Shown here: positions 53,022 through 61,510 of the stretch, in pieces
Position numbering within the stretch: the first letter of the stretch is position 1
Layout: each line of letters opens with the position of its first letter
Source: Plasmodiophora brassicae
Lineage: Eukaryota; Endomyxa: Phytomyxea; Phytomyxea; Plasmodiophorida
Assembly: GCA_036867785.1 (NCBI GenBank)
Contig: CP145427.1
Location: 558,001 to 622,000 of the forward strand
DNA length: 64,000 bases
Direction: 5' to 3'
The notes under the pieces: generated by a model
Seen by the model: only the letters and a program-made list of their open reading frames with translations
Told to the model about the DNA's origin: nothing
The model's database searches: none
Translations under genes and position numbers: made by a program

Positions 53022-54409
53022 TCACGGTGCCCGGGCGGGGGCGGGTTCCACGAGGTCGACGTCGAACGCGTGCACGGGCGTGGCCTTGTCGATGCAGCCC
53101 TGGATCGCCTTCATCCAATCGGCCATGTCGCGCGTGTCCATCGCCTGCAGGAAGTACTGCCGGGTGCGGGTCAGCACCGCGAAGCAGTGCTTGCGGCCGC
53201 TGCTGACGCAGGCGTCGTACAGGGCGGCGCCGCCCAGCGGCAGGAACCCCTCGGGGACGCGTCGCCCGTCCGGCTTCTCCTTGTAGTACAGCAGCGTTGG
53301 CGACGGGCCGCTGCACAGCACGAAGTGTCGCCGGCGCCAGGTCTGCCGAGCGCCGCCCTGCTTCATCATGGACCCGCGCCAGACGCCGTCGTCCGGGTTG
53401 ACGCCCGCGATCGGATCCGCGCCCCCGGCCCTCAGCAGCGGGTCGTTGCCGGCGCCGGCGTAGAACGCGGCCGCCCGTCGCAGCTGTTGGGCCCAGGCGA
53501 ACAGCGCATCCGCGTTCGGCGCCGTCAGCGTGAACGTCCTGTACGGCGTGTCGATCGTGAAGTCCAGGTTCGTCTGGGGGTCGTCGCCGCCGTCCGCCCC
53601 GGGCACGTCGACGACGACCCGGCCGCTGGCCAGGTCGATCTGCCCGCAGGGCAGCGAGTCGCTGGCGCGCTTGAAATACGACAGCATCGGGCCGTGTTGC
53701 ACGAAGAAGCCTGCCACAGTGTCAGCGGACGCGACGTCGGCAAGCGACCAGTGGCGTCCATACGGGTTTGGAATCGGGACTTGTTCTTCGGGCTCTGCTT
53801 CCGCAGGTACCCGAACAGGGGCTCCTCGGGCATGCGGACGGGGGCGGGCCGCTCGACGAACTCCTTGCGAACGTACTTGGCGCGGATCCAGTGCTCGCGG
53901 ACGGCATCGGAGCAGGACGCGTGCCGGGGTCGCACAACGTACGCCGGGACGGCCGCCTCGTACAGCGCGCGCGACCGCGCGTTCCCCATGGACAGCATGA
54001 ACTCGATCAGGCTGGGCGCCCAGCACGTCGTGTCCAGGTCGATCGACCGGACCTTGCTGATGTGCACGCCCAGGTTCCTGTGGATGCCCGCACAGTGGAT
54101 GCAAATACTGTCCAACGGGCGACAACGACGATCAGGACGACGAATGGGTCACGACGCGCGACACGCACAACCGTACAATATTCCCAGGTTGATGGACGTC
54201 CTGCAAACGTGGTGTTAGACGCGACCGGATCAGGACGGTGGGTCGGCGATCCCTAACAGGGCACGTACCAGTTGGGGTTCGGTTCGCCGCAGTCGGCGCA
54301 AAGCGCGTTCTCAGGCAGGGCTGCCGACGGCAGGCACGCATCGTCAGTGACGACGACGACGACGCTTCCGACGACCGGGGGACGTACCTGCAATGTCCTG
54401 CATGGTCAT
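53022..54409 (-). CDS. ADAP/centaurin-alpha-like ArfGAP with two PH domains (5 exons)
   Basis: Exons 54409-54388 (22 nt), 54320-54269, 54200-54177 (24 nt), 54107-53764 and 53710-53022 give 1,131 nt and 376 residues, the size of animal ADAP1 (about 374). Joining the 24-nt exon restores the zinc finger C-x2-C-x16-C-x2-C: CADCGEPNPNW + TSINLGIF + ICIHC. The catalytic Arg in AGIHRNLG, HISKVRS and a PSLIEFM region follow. PH1 begins LFGYLRKQSPKNKSRFQ and continues after a 53-nt intron with FFVQHGPMLSYFKRA. PH2 begins GSMMKQGGARQTWRRRHFVL and ends MADWMKAIQGC. Such proteins turn off Arf GTPases at PIP3/PIP2-bearing membranes. The start exon is inferred from frame and splice sites; all introns are 53-69 nt. 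Confidence 0.9.
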
Positions 54410-55142
54410 GGCGTCGACCTGCGACCGCGATGATCTGCGGCGGGGCGCTCAGCAGGCGCACGATACGGGGACCTGGAACTGTACCTCCTGCGGGGCCTTT
54501 GCTCCCGTTCGTCGACGTCGTCGTCACCGTCATGCGGTGACGTCATGCTGCGCGCCGACCAAAGGCACGTTCTCCTCGACCGACCTGCGTCGTCGCCGTG
54601 CGAAGGAACGGCGTCACGAAACGGGCGAGCCTATTTTTGTGACAGGGCCGTGCGTCCCCGCGACACCGATTTAGCGCACCCTCTGTGGCGGACTTACCGA
54701 CCGCGCGGTGCTACTTAGTTCTTACTCCACCTGGGACCACCCACACGCGACCATGATCAGCACCTAAAGTCTGCGTCGCGCCATGTCGTCCTGCTCCTGT
54801 ACTCGACGATGGCCGCCACGTCGTACCTTCTCTCGATCTACAAGCAACGCCCCGGATCCGTCCACCGTGTCGTGTGCAATCCAAGAGACGGTTCGCAGTG
54901 GTCGGTGCGGCGATCGTGATGGGCCTGGCCATGTTCCAGCAATCGGGTAGGAGTATTGGCGATCTCGGCCTGCGCAATATGACGCGCGCCGGATTGACGG
55001 GGATCAGGCGCCGGCGTGCCCGCGCTGATGATCGCGTGTGCACGGTAGACTTTATTGAAGCACGCTTAGCAAACGAAGAGGATGTTCGGGCGGGATCGGA
55101 AATCCTTCGGCGCGAAAGCAAGACAGAACCGAGCGCGGAGAC
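54410..55142. other. Intergenic region containing one copy of a 202-bp direct repeat
   Basis: Lies between the ADAP start and the receptor stop. The repeat at 54760-54961 is the only recognisable feature. A plus-strand frame 54874-55416 overlaps the receptor end and is probably not a gene on its own. Confidence 0.4.
54760..54961 (+). repeat. 202-bp direct repeat, copy 1
   Basis: Matches 59520-59721 in the same orientation and with the same length; I counted about 12 mismatches. Both copies keep one open frame encoding a hydrophobic helix (AVVGAAIVMGLAMFQQSGR here, AVIGAAIVMGLAMFQQSGR in copy 2). Confidence 0.9.
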
Positions 55143-57924
55143 TTACAGGACAGACTGCGCCCCGCCGGCCTCGACCTTATTGTCAACCGGATTGCTGGAC
55201 ATGAGTATGGTCTTGTTAGGGAACGCGGTGCGCGACTTCGTGCCAGACGACCCGTTGGCCTGGATCGTGTTCTTTTGGGCTGTGCCCGTCTGCAGGTTCC
55301 ATTTCGTGGCGTCGTTCATCGGGTCGTTTGTCCATATCGCGTACAGGTTCGTCCCGACGATAACGAGCACTGGGACCAGACATGTGAACGCGATGCCGAA
55401 AACACGAACCAGATAAGCGACATTCATGTCAGTCACCACTGACGATATGATGAAGGCCGACGACCCGAACAGGCCCGTATTGTATATGCCGAGTGACGGA
55501 TGAAACATGCGACGGCATCTGAATATCTGTACGTACCGTTGAAGGCGGTGAAGATGTTTCTCGTGCGAATGCAGAGGACTATGCCGATGAGGAGCATGGC
55601 CACCTTGGGGACCAGAGTGATCACGAGCCAGGCGGTGTTGTTCGACGAACGGCAGACGCGGACGTCAACGCCGTGACCGACATTGACGAGAGACATGTGC
55701 AACGGGTCGACGAACTGCCATCCAAGCAGGATGAAGACTTCGATGGCCACACTGATACCAACCGCAACGAACAACTGGTTCGTTGGGACGATCTTCTCGC
55801 TCAGTTTGTTGTTCTCCAGAGCGTGGAAGAGACGTGCGACGCGGTAGGTTTTGGCAAACAGCGCCCCAAACGCTATAGCCCAGCCGATGCAGATCGACCA
55901 GAGTTGCAGGGCGCAGGCAGTGTCGCTGAACGAGTCAGGAATGCCAAGAGCGGGAACCATGGAGAGCCAGACACCAGTCAGTAGAGCAACGATGAAACCG
56001 GCAATCATTAAGTTGACGAAGACGGGGCTGGCGGCCTTCATGATGGGCTGGCGACGTGTCGCGTGAACAGCGACCATCACGCCAATCAGAAACACGATGG
56101 ACAGGATCGAGACTGTCAGGCCTGCTATGGCCGACCCAGCTGAAACAGCATCAACCGTCTCCAGGTCCAGCGTGAAAACAATCTGCAGAGCTGGGCTGTT
56201 CTGCAGGTTGGGCGCCACCGCGATCGCTCGTAGCGTGTACCGTCCGGACACGATCAAGTGGATCGGATCGACGTATAACTGCGAATCCGTCGTTGGTTTC
56301 GACCCATCCAGGGTGAAGTAGATCTTGCTGGATGCCGTTGTACACGACAGGGAGATGGACAGCGCCTTGGTACTGGAAACGCTGGTATCCGGGCCAGTCG
56401 AGGCGGTGGGCGCTGCCGTCAGTCCCAGGAAGACTTCCTGGCGCGCCGCTTCCAGCTCTTTCAGCAACACGGCGTGGTCTTTCGGCGTCGTGTTCAGCCA
56501 CTTGAGGAAGCTGTTGTACGCGACGGTCACCATAGCCGCGTCCGTATCGCGGTCAAAGTACTGACAGACGTAGTCGGCGGCAGCAACCATGGCAGCACCC
56601 TTCCGTTTGAGCGGATCGGTAATGGCAGAGAACGCCAGCTTATTGCTCGGGATGTTGATCCACGACTGATTGACCTGCCGCATCTGGAATGCAGCCGAGG
56701 CCTGCATAGCGATCCAGGCCTCGGCCGCAGGAATATTCCTGGCGTTCGCGCTTACTAACCATCCGTCGGTAGGTGCGTCTTCTCCGACCTTCACCGTTGG
56801 ATCCATGATTGGGAACTGGAAGAAATCAATGCTGCGTAAACGAAAATTCATGTTAGTTCGCTGTCTCATAAAGGGCAATGGGGAAGGACCGACTCGCCAG
56901 CCACACTTTTTGTAGTACGGATCGCCAACGTCGCGCAGGAAGTCACCCATTAAGGTCATGCCTGCCGTTCCTTGGCAGAGCATGATTCTTTGAATGTACC
57001 AGTCCTGAGCGACGTACGTGCTGGCGTGACCAAAGTACCCTTTGTCGAATAGACCTTTGAGCTCTTCGAGCACGTTCACGACTCGAGGATCCGTGAAAGG
57101 GACGTTCCCGCCTAGAAGGGAAATATGAAATTCCGGCCCGTTCGTCCGCATGTTGATGTAGTCGAACCAGCCCTGGACAATACGTGAGTGGATAAGGCCC
57201 GGACCTGAAGCAGCACGAACTCGTACAAATACAGGCCAGTACTTGGAGTTGCCAAGAACCAGCGGTTGGATGTTGGCCTTCTGGAATACGTCGCAGGCGG
57301 CCAGAAAGTCTGCCCACGTGCGTGGCACGGAAAGGCCATGGGCGGCGAACACCGATTTCCGATAGTATATCTGCGGCACACAGAATTGATAACCAATGGT
57401 CGTCTGCCGGGGATTGGACTTACACCCCACTGATACACGTCGGGAGCAAGTACGGGTGTCCGTTGGCACCGGCCACTGACGCTAACAGGCTGGCCGGGAT
57501 TTGCGAGCTAGAGTACAGGTCGTTCTGCGTGTAGACATGGTTCAGGTCGTGGAGCAGGTTCTGGACCATGTATCGGCGTGATGCCTGGCCGCCCGCCATC
57601 CATAAAATCGCTTCCGGACCCTCTTCGACCTGCAGCAGCAGCTCCAGGTCCTTCGTCAACCTAGGTGATGCGATGTCAGCACCTGGTTAGCATTTGTCCG
57701 CCGAGTGTGTACCGTTGGCCATCAGTGAGGGAATAGAACACGTTCCACTCGGGATGGGCGACTGCGAAGGTCTGGCTCTGCCCCGTCGTCTGCGTGATGG
57801 CTGTTGGGTCCCCATTTGTCATGATGTAGAGCGCATTGCTGCTATTCCACAAGCTGTACGCGTCTGCGTCCACCAGCGCCGACAGCACACACAATGCAAC
57901 TGCGGTACGCCCACCATGCACCAT
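55143..57924 (-). CDS. Class C GPCR with solute-binding ectodomain and chitobiase-like module
   Basis: Exons 57924-57713, 57660-57426, 57370-57233 and 57172 onward are joined by introns of 52, 55 and 60 nt. A signal peptide (MVHGGRTAVALCVLSALVDA) leads a bacterial-type extracellular solute-binding domain (about 25-445; IYYRKSVFAAHGL, WFDYINMR, DFFQFPIMDP, DAPTDGWLV). A module like the C-terminal domain of chitobiases (IYFTLDGSKPTT...YTLRAIAVAP) follows, then a 7tm_3 bundle (about 535-800; NLMIAGFIVALLTGVWLS, CALQLWSICIGWAIAFGALF). Near 55500-55535, after FTAFN, the frame must change to reach SLGIYNTGLFG. A normal-sized intron does not fit; a 14-nt one would, otherwise the gene carries a frameshift. 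GC is lower than in neighbours. Ligand unknown, perhaps a sugar. Confidence 0.85.
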
Positions 57925-58474
57925 AGCTGGTGAGCTCTGGGTGAATGACGGTGGGACGGTCGGAGCTCGGGCGCAGCACTTCCCGACTGGGAGAAACTCG
58001 GCGCATTCGAAGGGTTGTGGGCCAATTCAAACGTCGCCACGTTTCAACGCAGAACCGCCCGTCCCAGCCGCGCATTGTCGTCTCTGTAATCTGGCGTCTG
58101 TCAGACGCAGCAGTACAGGCAACGTGCTTCCTGCTCACATGCATGATATGGATGGACGACGGTGCTCATCTGTGCCCGGAGCGCTCTGAAAAACGGCAGG
58201 GGAAGACGGGGGTTATCGTTGACCAGCAGCTTGACGCGAAGGCTGCCTGTCAGAGGCGACCCCGACTCGCCAGACAGCCGAATGGAGGCCGGAAGTGCCC
58301 GTGTGTCGTGATGCCGTGCGGGCCTGCGCTTGCACGTCCCGGTTCGCCTGAGCCTATATTTGGTGTCCGGAACAGTGACACCCGTCACCCGACCGGAGCA
58401 CCGCCGAGCTTGGAACGATCCCGTGTTACCACGCGCCGCCCTGGCCACAGTGCTGAGACGTGCGCCGTATCGCG
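57925..58474. other. Divergent intergenic region
   Basis: This 550-bp spacer lies upstream of the receptor gene and of the plus-strand frame at 58475. It contains short frames only, with no TATA box or RNA gene seen. Confidence 0.4.
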
Positions 58475-59071
58475 ATGCTCGAAGTGGCGACGTCCGGCGT
58501 CATCATCGCTGCCCTGGCGATCGCGATGGCAGGCGACGCCCTGGCTGACGAGTCTGGTCCTCACCCGGCAAATGCTCTGCCACCGCGTCTTGTTCGACTC
58601 CGTTCGCCCGCCTCAATCGCACACGCACTGGCACATCGGCTGACGCGCTTGGTTCGTTCCGTATCCTGGAACCGCGTTCTGGCTGTTGCCGTCGTCACGA
58701 GCGCCACCGTCTACGCCATGCACCGTTGCCAACAGGTTCGCGGCTGTGGCGCCCATCGCCCGTACCTGCCCGAGCGGGTCCGGCCGGAGGCAACGCCTGC
58801 CCCTGACGGCGGCGAATGCGCCGGCGAGCAATTACTCGTTGTCTTGAACGACCCGATCCCGCTGCTGTCGACCCGATCCGACATGACCATTGTTGTGAAC
58901 AGGCGGCTCGACGACGTCAACTTTGAACTCGTATGCGAAGCGCTGCTCACCGACGCCATCGAGCGTGACGTGTTTCTCGCTGGGCACAGCGACGACCGCA
59001 ACGCTCGGGGGGTCTGGCAGGGCGAACGCGCCCGAGGTTCGCCCTGTCCGTACCGTGTGCGTTCCATGTGA
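58475..59071 (+). CDS. Possible small two-helix membrane protein (structure uncertain)
   Basis: ATG 58475 (MLEVATSGVIIAALAIAMAG) starts a signal-anchor-like helix. A second helix (WNRVLAVAVVTSATVYAMH) follows, then a soluble part with LLVVLNDPIPLL and NFELVCEALLTDAIERDVF, and a stop at 59071. The plan of two short helices then a soluble part matches the small membrane proteins at 39.6-42.2 kb. A donor at about 59049 (GTACCGTG) could instead join it to the open frame at 59230-60017, but that intron would be about 180 nt, longer than others here. No family recognised. Confidence 0.45.
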   Translation: MLEVATSGVIIAALAIAMAGDALADESGPHPANALPPRLVRLRSPASIAHALAHRLTRLVRSVSWNRVLAVAVVTSATVYAMHRCQQVRGCGAHRPYLPERVRPEATPAPDGGECAGEQLLVVLNDPIPLLSTRSDMTIVVNRRLDDVNFELVCEALLTDAIERDVFLAGHSDDRNARGVWQGERARGSPCPYRVRSM

Positions 59072-59229
59072 TTAACGCGCCCCCTCCCCCGGCATTCAGG
59101 TCATCGCTACGTGAAACGCCTGGCAGGGAAAGGTCCAAGTCGGTTTGGCGTTGTGCCCGACTGCAGGGCGAACCATTCGTACGCCGACGATCGATGCGTC
59201 CAACAATCATGCTCTTACCTTCCGCAGGT

Positions 59230-60017
59230 TCGGGTACGTGTCGCAGACGGTGGCGATCTACTCGATCCAGACCCGGATCACGATCGCAATGGTCGGCCTG
59301 GTCCTCGATGTGGATACGCACATCCAGGTCGAGCAGGTGTCGACGCGGACGACATCGGTGACGGTCGGCCTGGCGCCGATGTGGAGACGGGGCAACTCCT
59401 GGCTTGGCGCTGGGAAAGCCAGGATCGAAGGGATGGCCATCAGCGAAGCCCGCCCGTCGCTGGCAACCCTGCCAGACGCTCTACTGGATGCGATCCGGAC
59501 AGGGAGCGTCGCGCCATCGGCACCTAAAGTCTGCATCGCGCCACGTCGTCCTGCTCCTGTACTCGACGATGGCCGCCACGTCGTACCTTCTCCCGATCCA
59601 CAAGAAACGGCCCGGATCCGCCCACCGTGTCGTGTGCAATCCAAGAGACGGCTCGCAGTGATCGGGGCGGCGATCGTGATGGGCCTGGCCATGTTCCAGC
59701 AATCGGGTAGGGATATTGGCGTTCTCCGCTGCGTATTTATAATGAGCCAATCTAATCGCCTGCGATGGTCAGCGCTGCAGACGTCGACGCCAAGCCGCCC
59801 GTACTTGCCAGACGTGCCTGCGCTGCTTGATTGCCGGATCACTCCCACACTGTCTGGGCGTGTGCCCACCGACGTTCCTGTTCCCCGTAGTGGCGATGAC
59901 GGAAACCTGATCGTGCCCGCAGGCAGCGACAACGAGCGCGCTGGCGCGATTCTATTCACCAACCCCCGTTGTTCCTCCTGTGTGGGTCGTGGCTCCGACG
60001 GTGGTGGCCGCAGCTGA
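59230..60017 (+). CDS. Open frame with one hydrophobic helix, possibly a downstream exon of the previous gene
   Basis: After an acceptor (TTACCTTCCGCAG) the frame FGYVSQTVAIYSIQTRITIAM... stays open to a stop at 60017. It includes strand-like VEQVSTRTTSVTVGL and the helix RRLAVIGAAIVMGLAMFQQ inside direct-repeat copy 2, then PYLPDVPALLD. The hydrophobic core is kept in both repeat copies, hinting at selection on the protein. There is no convincing ATG near the start. It may be an exon, a decayed gene or a chance frame. Confidence 0.3.
59520..59721 (+). repeat. 202-bp direct repeat, copy 2
   Basis: Partner of 54760-54961. The two copies flank the class C receptor gene at about 4.76 kb spacing. 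Confidence 0.9.
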
Positions 60018-60134
60018 CCCATGCACCGATAAACGAGACGTTCCAACGCGAACTGTCGCTGGAGGGTTCACCCGGGTACGGTCCAGATATTGTCCCGCTC
60101 GTCGGATATCACCGTCGGTTGAGAGGTGCATAGC

Positions 60135-61448
60135 ATGTGGCTCGCTCCACTGGCATGGGCGCTGCTGGCCTGCGGCGCGGACGCGGCGCTGATGATATCG
60201 AGCGCCACCGGCCAGGGCCGCACGCTGACCAGCTACTCGTTGGCGTTCGGCAACGCATCGTTCGTCGTCGAGGCGCCCGCCGCCACGTGGTATCCCGGGC
60301 GCAACGTCTCCGGCCAGGTGGCCGTTGTCGAGATTCGCACGTTCGCCACGAGCCTGGCCGACTGGGCCGACGAGTGCACCGCGCTGGGGTGCGTCGGCCT
60401 GGTCCTGTACGTGTCGGGGCCGGGGTCCCAGCTCCAGACCATGATGCAGCTGACCGCCTGGTGGTACTGGGTGCCGCACGCCGACACGCTCGCCCGGCTG
60501 CCCATCGTCATCGCCATCGACGACGTCGGCGACGTTGCGGTCGGCGACACCGTGCGAATGTCGTCGACCGACCCGGACGACAACCCGGCGGCCGCCGCGC
60601 TGCTGTCGCCCGTCACCACGAACGTGTTCGCCGGCATCGCGATCCTGAACATGGCGAACGTGCTGCTGGCGATGGCGAGGTTCCTGGCGTCCATCGTCGA
60701 CGAGAACGGGCGGTGGCGGCGGGCGCCCGCGCCGGGCCTCCTGGCGATCGTCCTGATCGTCGCCTCGCAAATGATCACCGCCGTCAAATGCGCCAACATC
60801 GCCTGGCGACACGACCAGGGCCTGCCGTTCAACGCGCTCGTGTACACCCTGGTGGGCAACTACCCGTTCTCGTCGCTGGCCCGCCTCTGCATCAGCGTCG
60901 CGCTGAAACGCGCCAAACAGGACGGGGCCGAGCCGGCCGCCCTCCTGCAAGCGGTGGTCGATCGCGGCGTGCAGGTCCTGGCCGTCTCGCTGATCGCGCT
61001 GATGCTGGTCGTGTCGGTCGCCTCGGCCGTGACGGAGACGATCCCGACCGGCGCCGTCGCCACCTGGCTGCTCTTCCTGTCGACCAGCGTGCTGTTCAGC
61101 GTGGCGTCGTCGCGCGACGCCCTCGCCATCCTGAAGCGCCTGCTGGTCGGGAGCGCCCAGCTCGGCCTGCCCGGCGCCGAGTACCGCGCCCGGATCGACC
61201 TGCGCCGGCGCATGGCGACGGCGCTGGCCCTCGGCTACCTGTTCCTCGCCTGCCAGGTCGTCTTCGTCTGCGTGCAGAACCGGTCGCCGATGCACTTCCT
61301 GATGGCGTACGCCGCCCAGACGACGGCGTCGTCCATGCAGGCCACCAGCGCGCTGTACCTCGTCCGGGTGCGCTCGTCGCGCCTCGACTGGTGGTGCACC
61401 CCGCCGCGTCTCCGACGTGCGGCTCCGGTGCTGCCGCAGACGCGGTGA
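60135..61448 (+). CDS. Seven-transmembrane receptor-like protein with soluble ectodomain (copy 2 of a two-member family)
   Basis: An intronless 437-residue frame from ATG 60135 (signal peptide MWLAPLAWALLACGADA; codons before it begin with GTG). The soluble domain (about 20-150) contains FGNASF, LVLYVSGPGSQLQT, WWYW and LPIVIAIDDVGD. Seven hydrophobic segments follow, including FAGIAILNMANVLLAMA, LLAIVLIVASQMITAVKC, LAVSLIALMLVVSVAS, WLLFLSTSVLFSVAS and MATALALGYLFLACQVVFV. The tail holds LDWWCTPP. It shares layout and motifs with 15998-17365, but identity is modest, so the duplication is old. The N-terminal domain may bind a ligand. The receptor role is inferred from topology; no G-protein class motif is recognised. 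It converges on the ABC transporter at 62 bp. Confidence 0.85.
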   Translation: MWLAPLAWALLACGADAALMISSATGQGRTLTSYSLAFGNASFVVEAPAATWYPGRNVSGQVAVVEIRTFATSLADWADECTALGCVGLVLYVSGPGSQLQTMMQLTAWWYWVPHADTLARLPIVIAIDDVGDVAVGDTVRMSSTDPDDNPAAAALLSPVTTNVFAGIAILNMANVLLAMARFLASIVDENGRWRRAPAPGLLAIVLIVASQMITAVKCANIAWRHDQGLPFNALVYTLVGNYPFSSLARLCISVALKRAKQDGAEPAALLQAVVDRGVQVLAVSLIALMLVVSVASAVTETIPTGAVATWLLFLSTSVLFSVASSRDALAILKRLLVGSAQLGLPGAEYRARIDLRRRMATALALGYLFLACQVVFVCVQNRSPMHFLMAYAAQTTASSMQATSALYLVRVRSSRLDWWCTPPRLRRAAPVLPQTR

Positions 61449-61510
61449 GCCCGGCCGAGCCGCCACCAGCGTGTATGTATAGATGCGGATGTCGCTGCCC
61501 ACCCGAATGC

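Noticed and set aside
50906-53206. 766-codon plus-strand frame
   Set aside because: Antisense to the giant repeat protein and the ADAP gene; Arg/Gly/Asp-rich low-complexity translation.
54874-55416. 180-codon plus-strand frame starting in direct repeat 1
   Set aside because: Most of it runs antisense to the receptor's last helices. Only the repeat part is conserved in copy 2.
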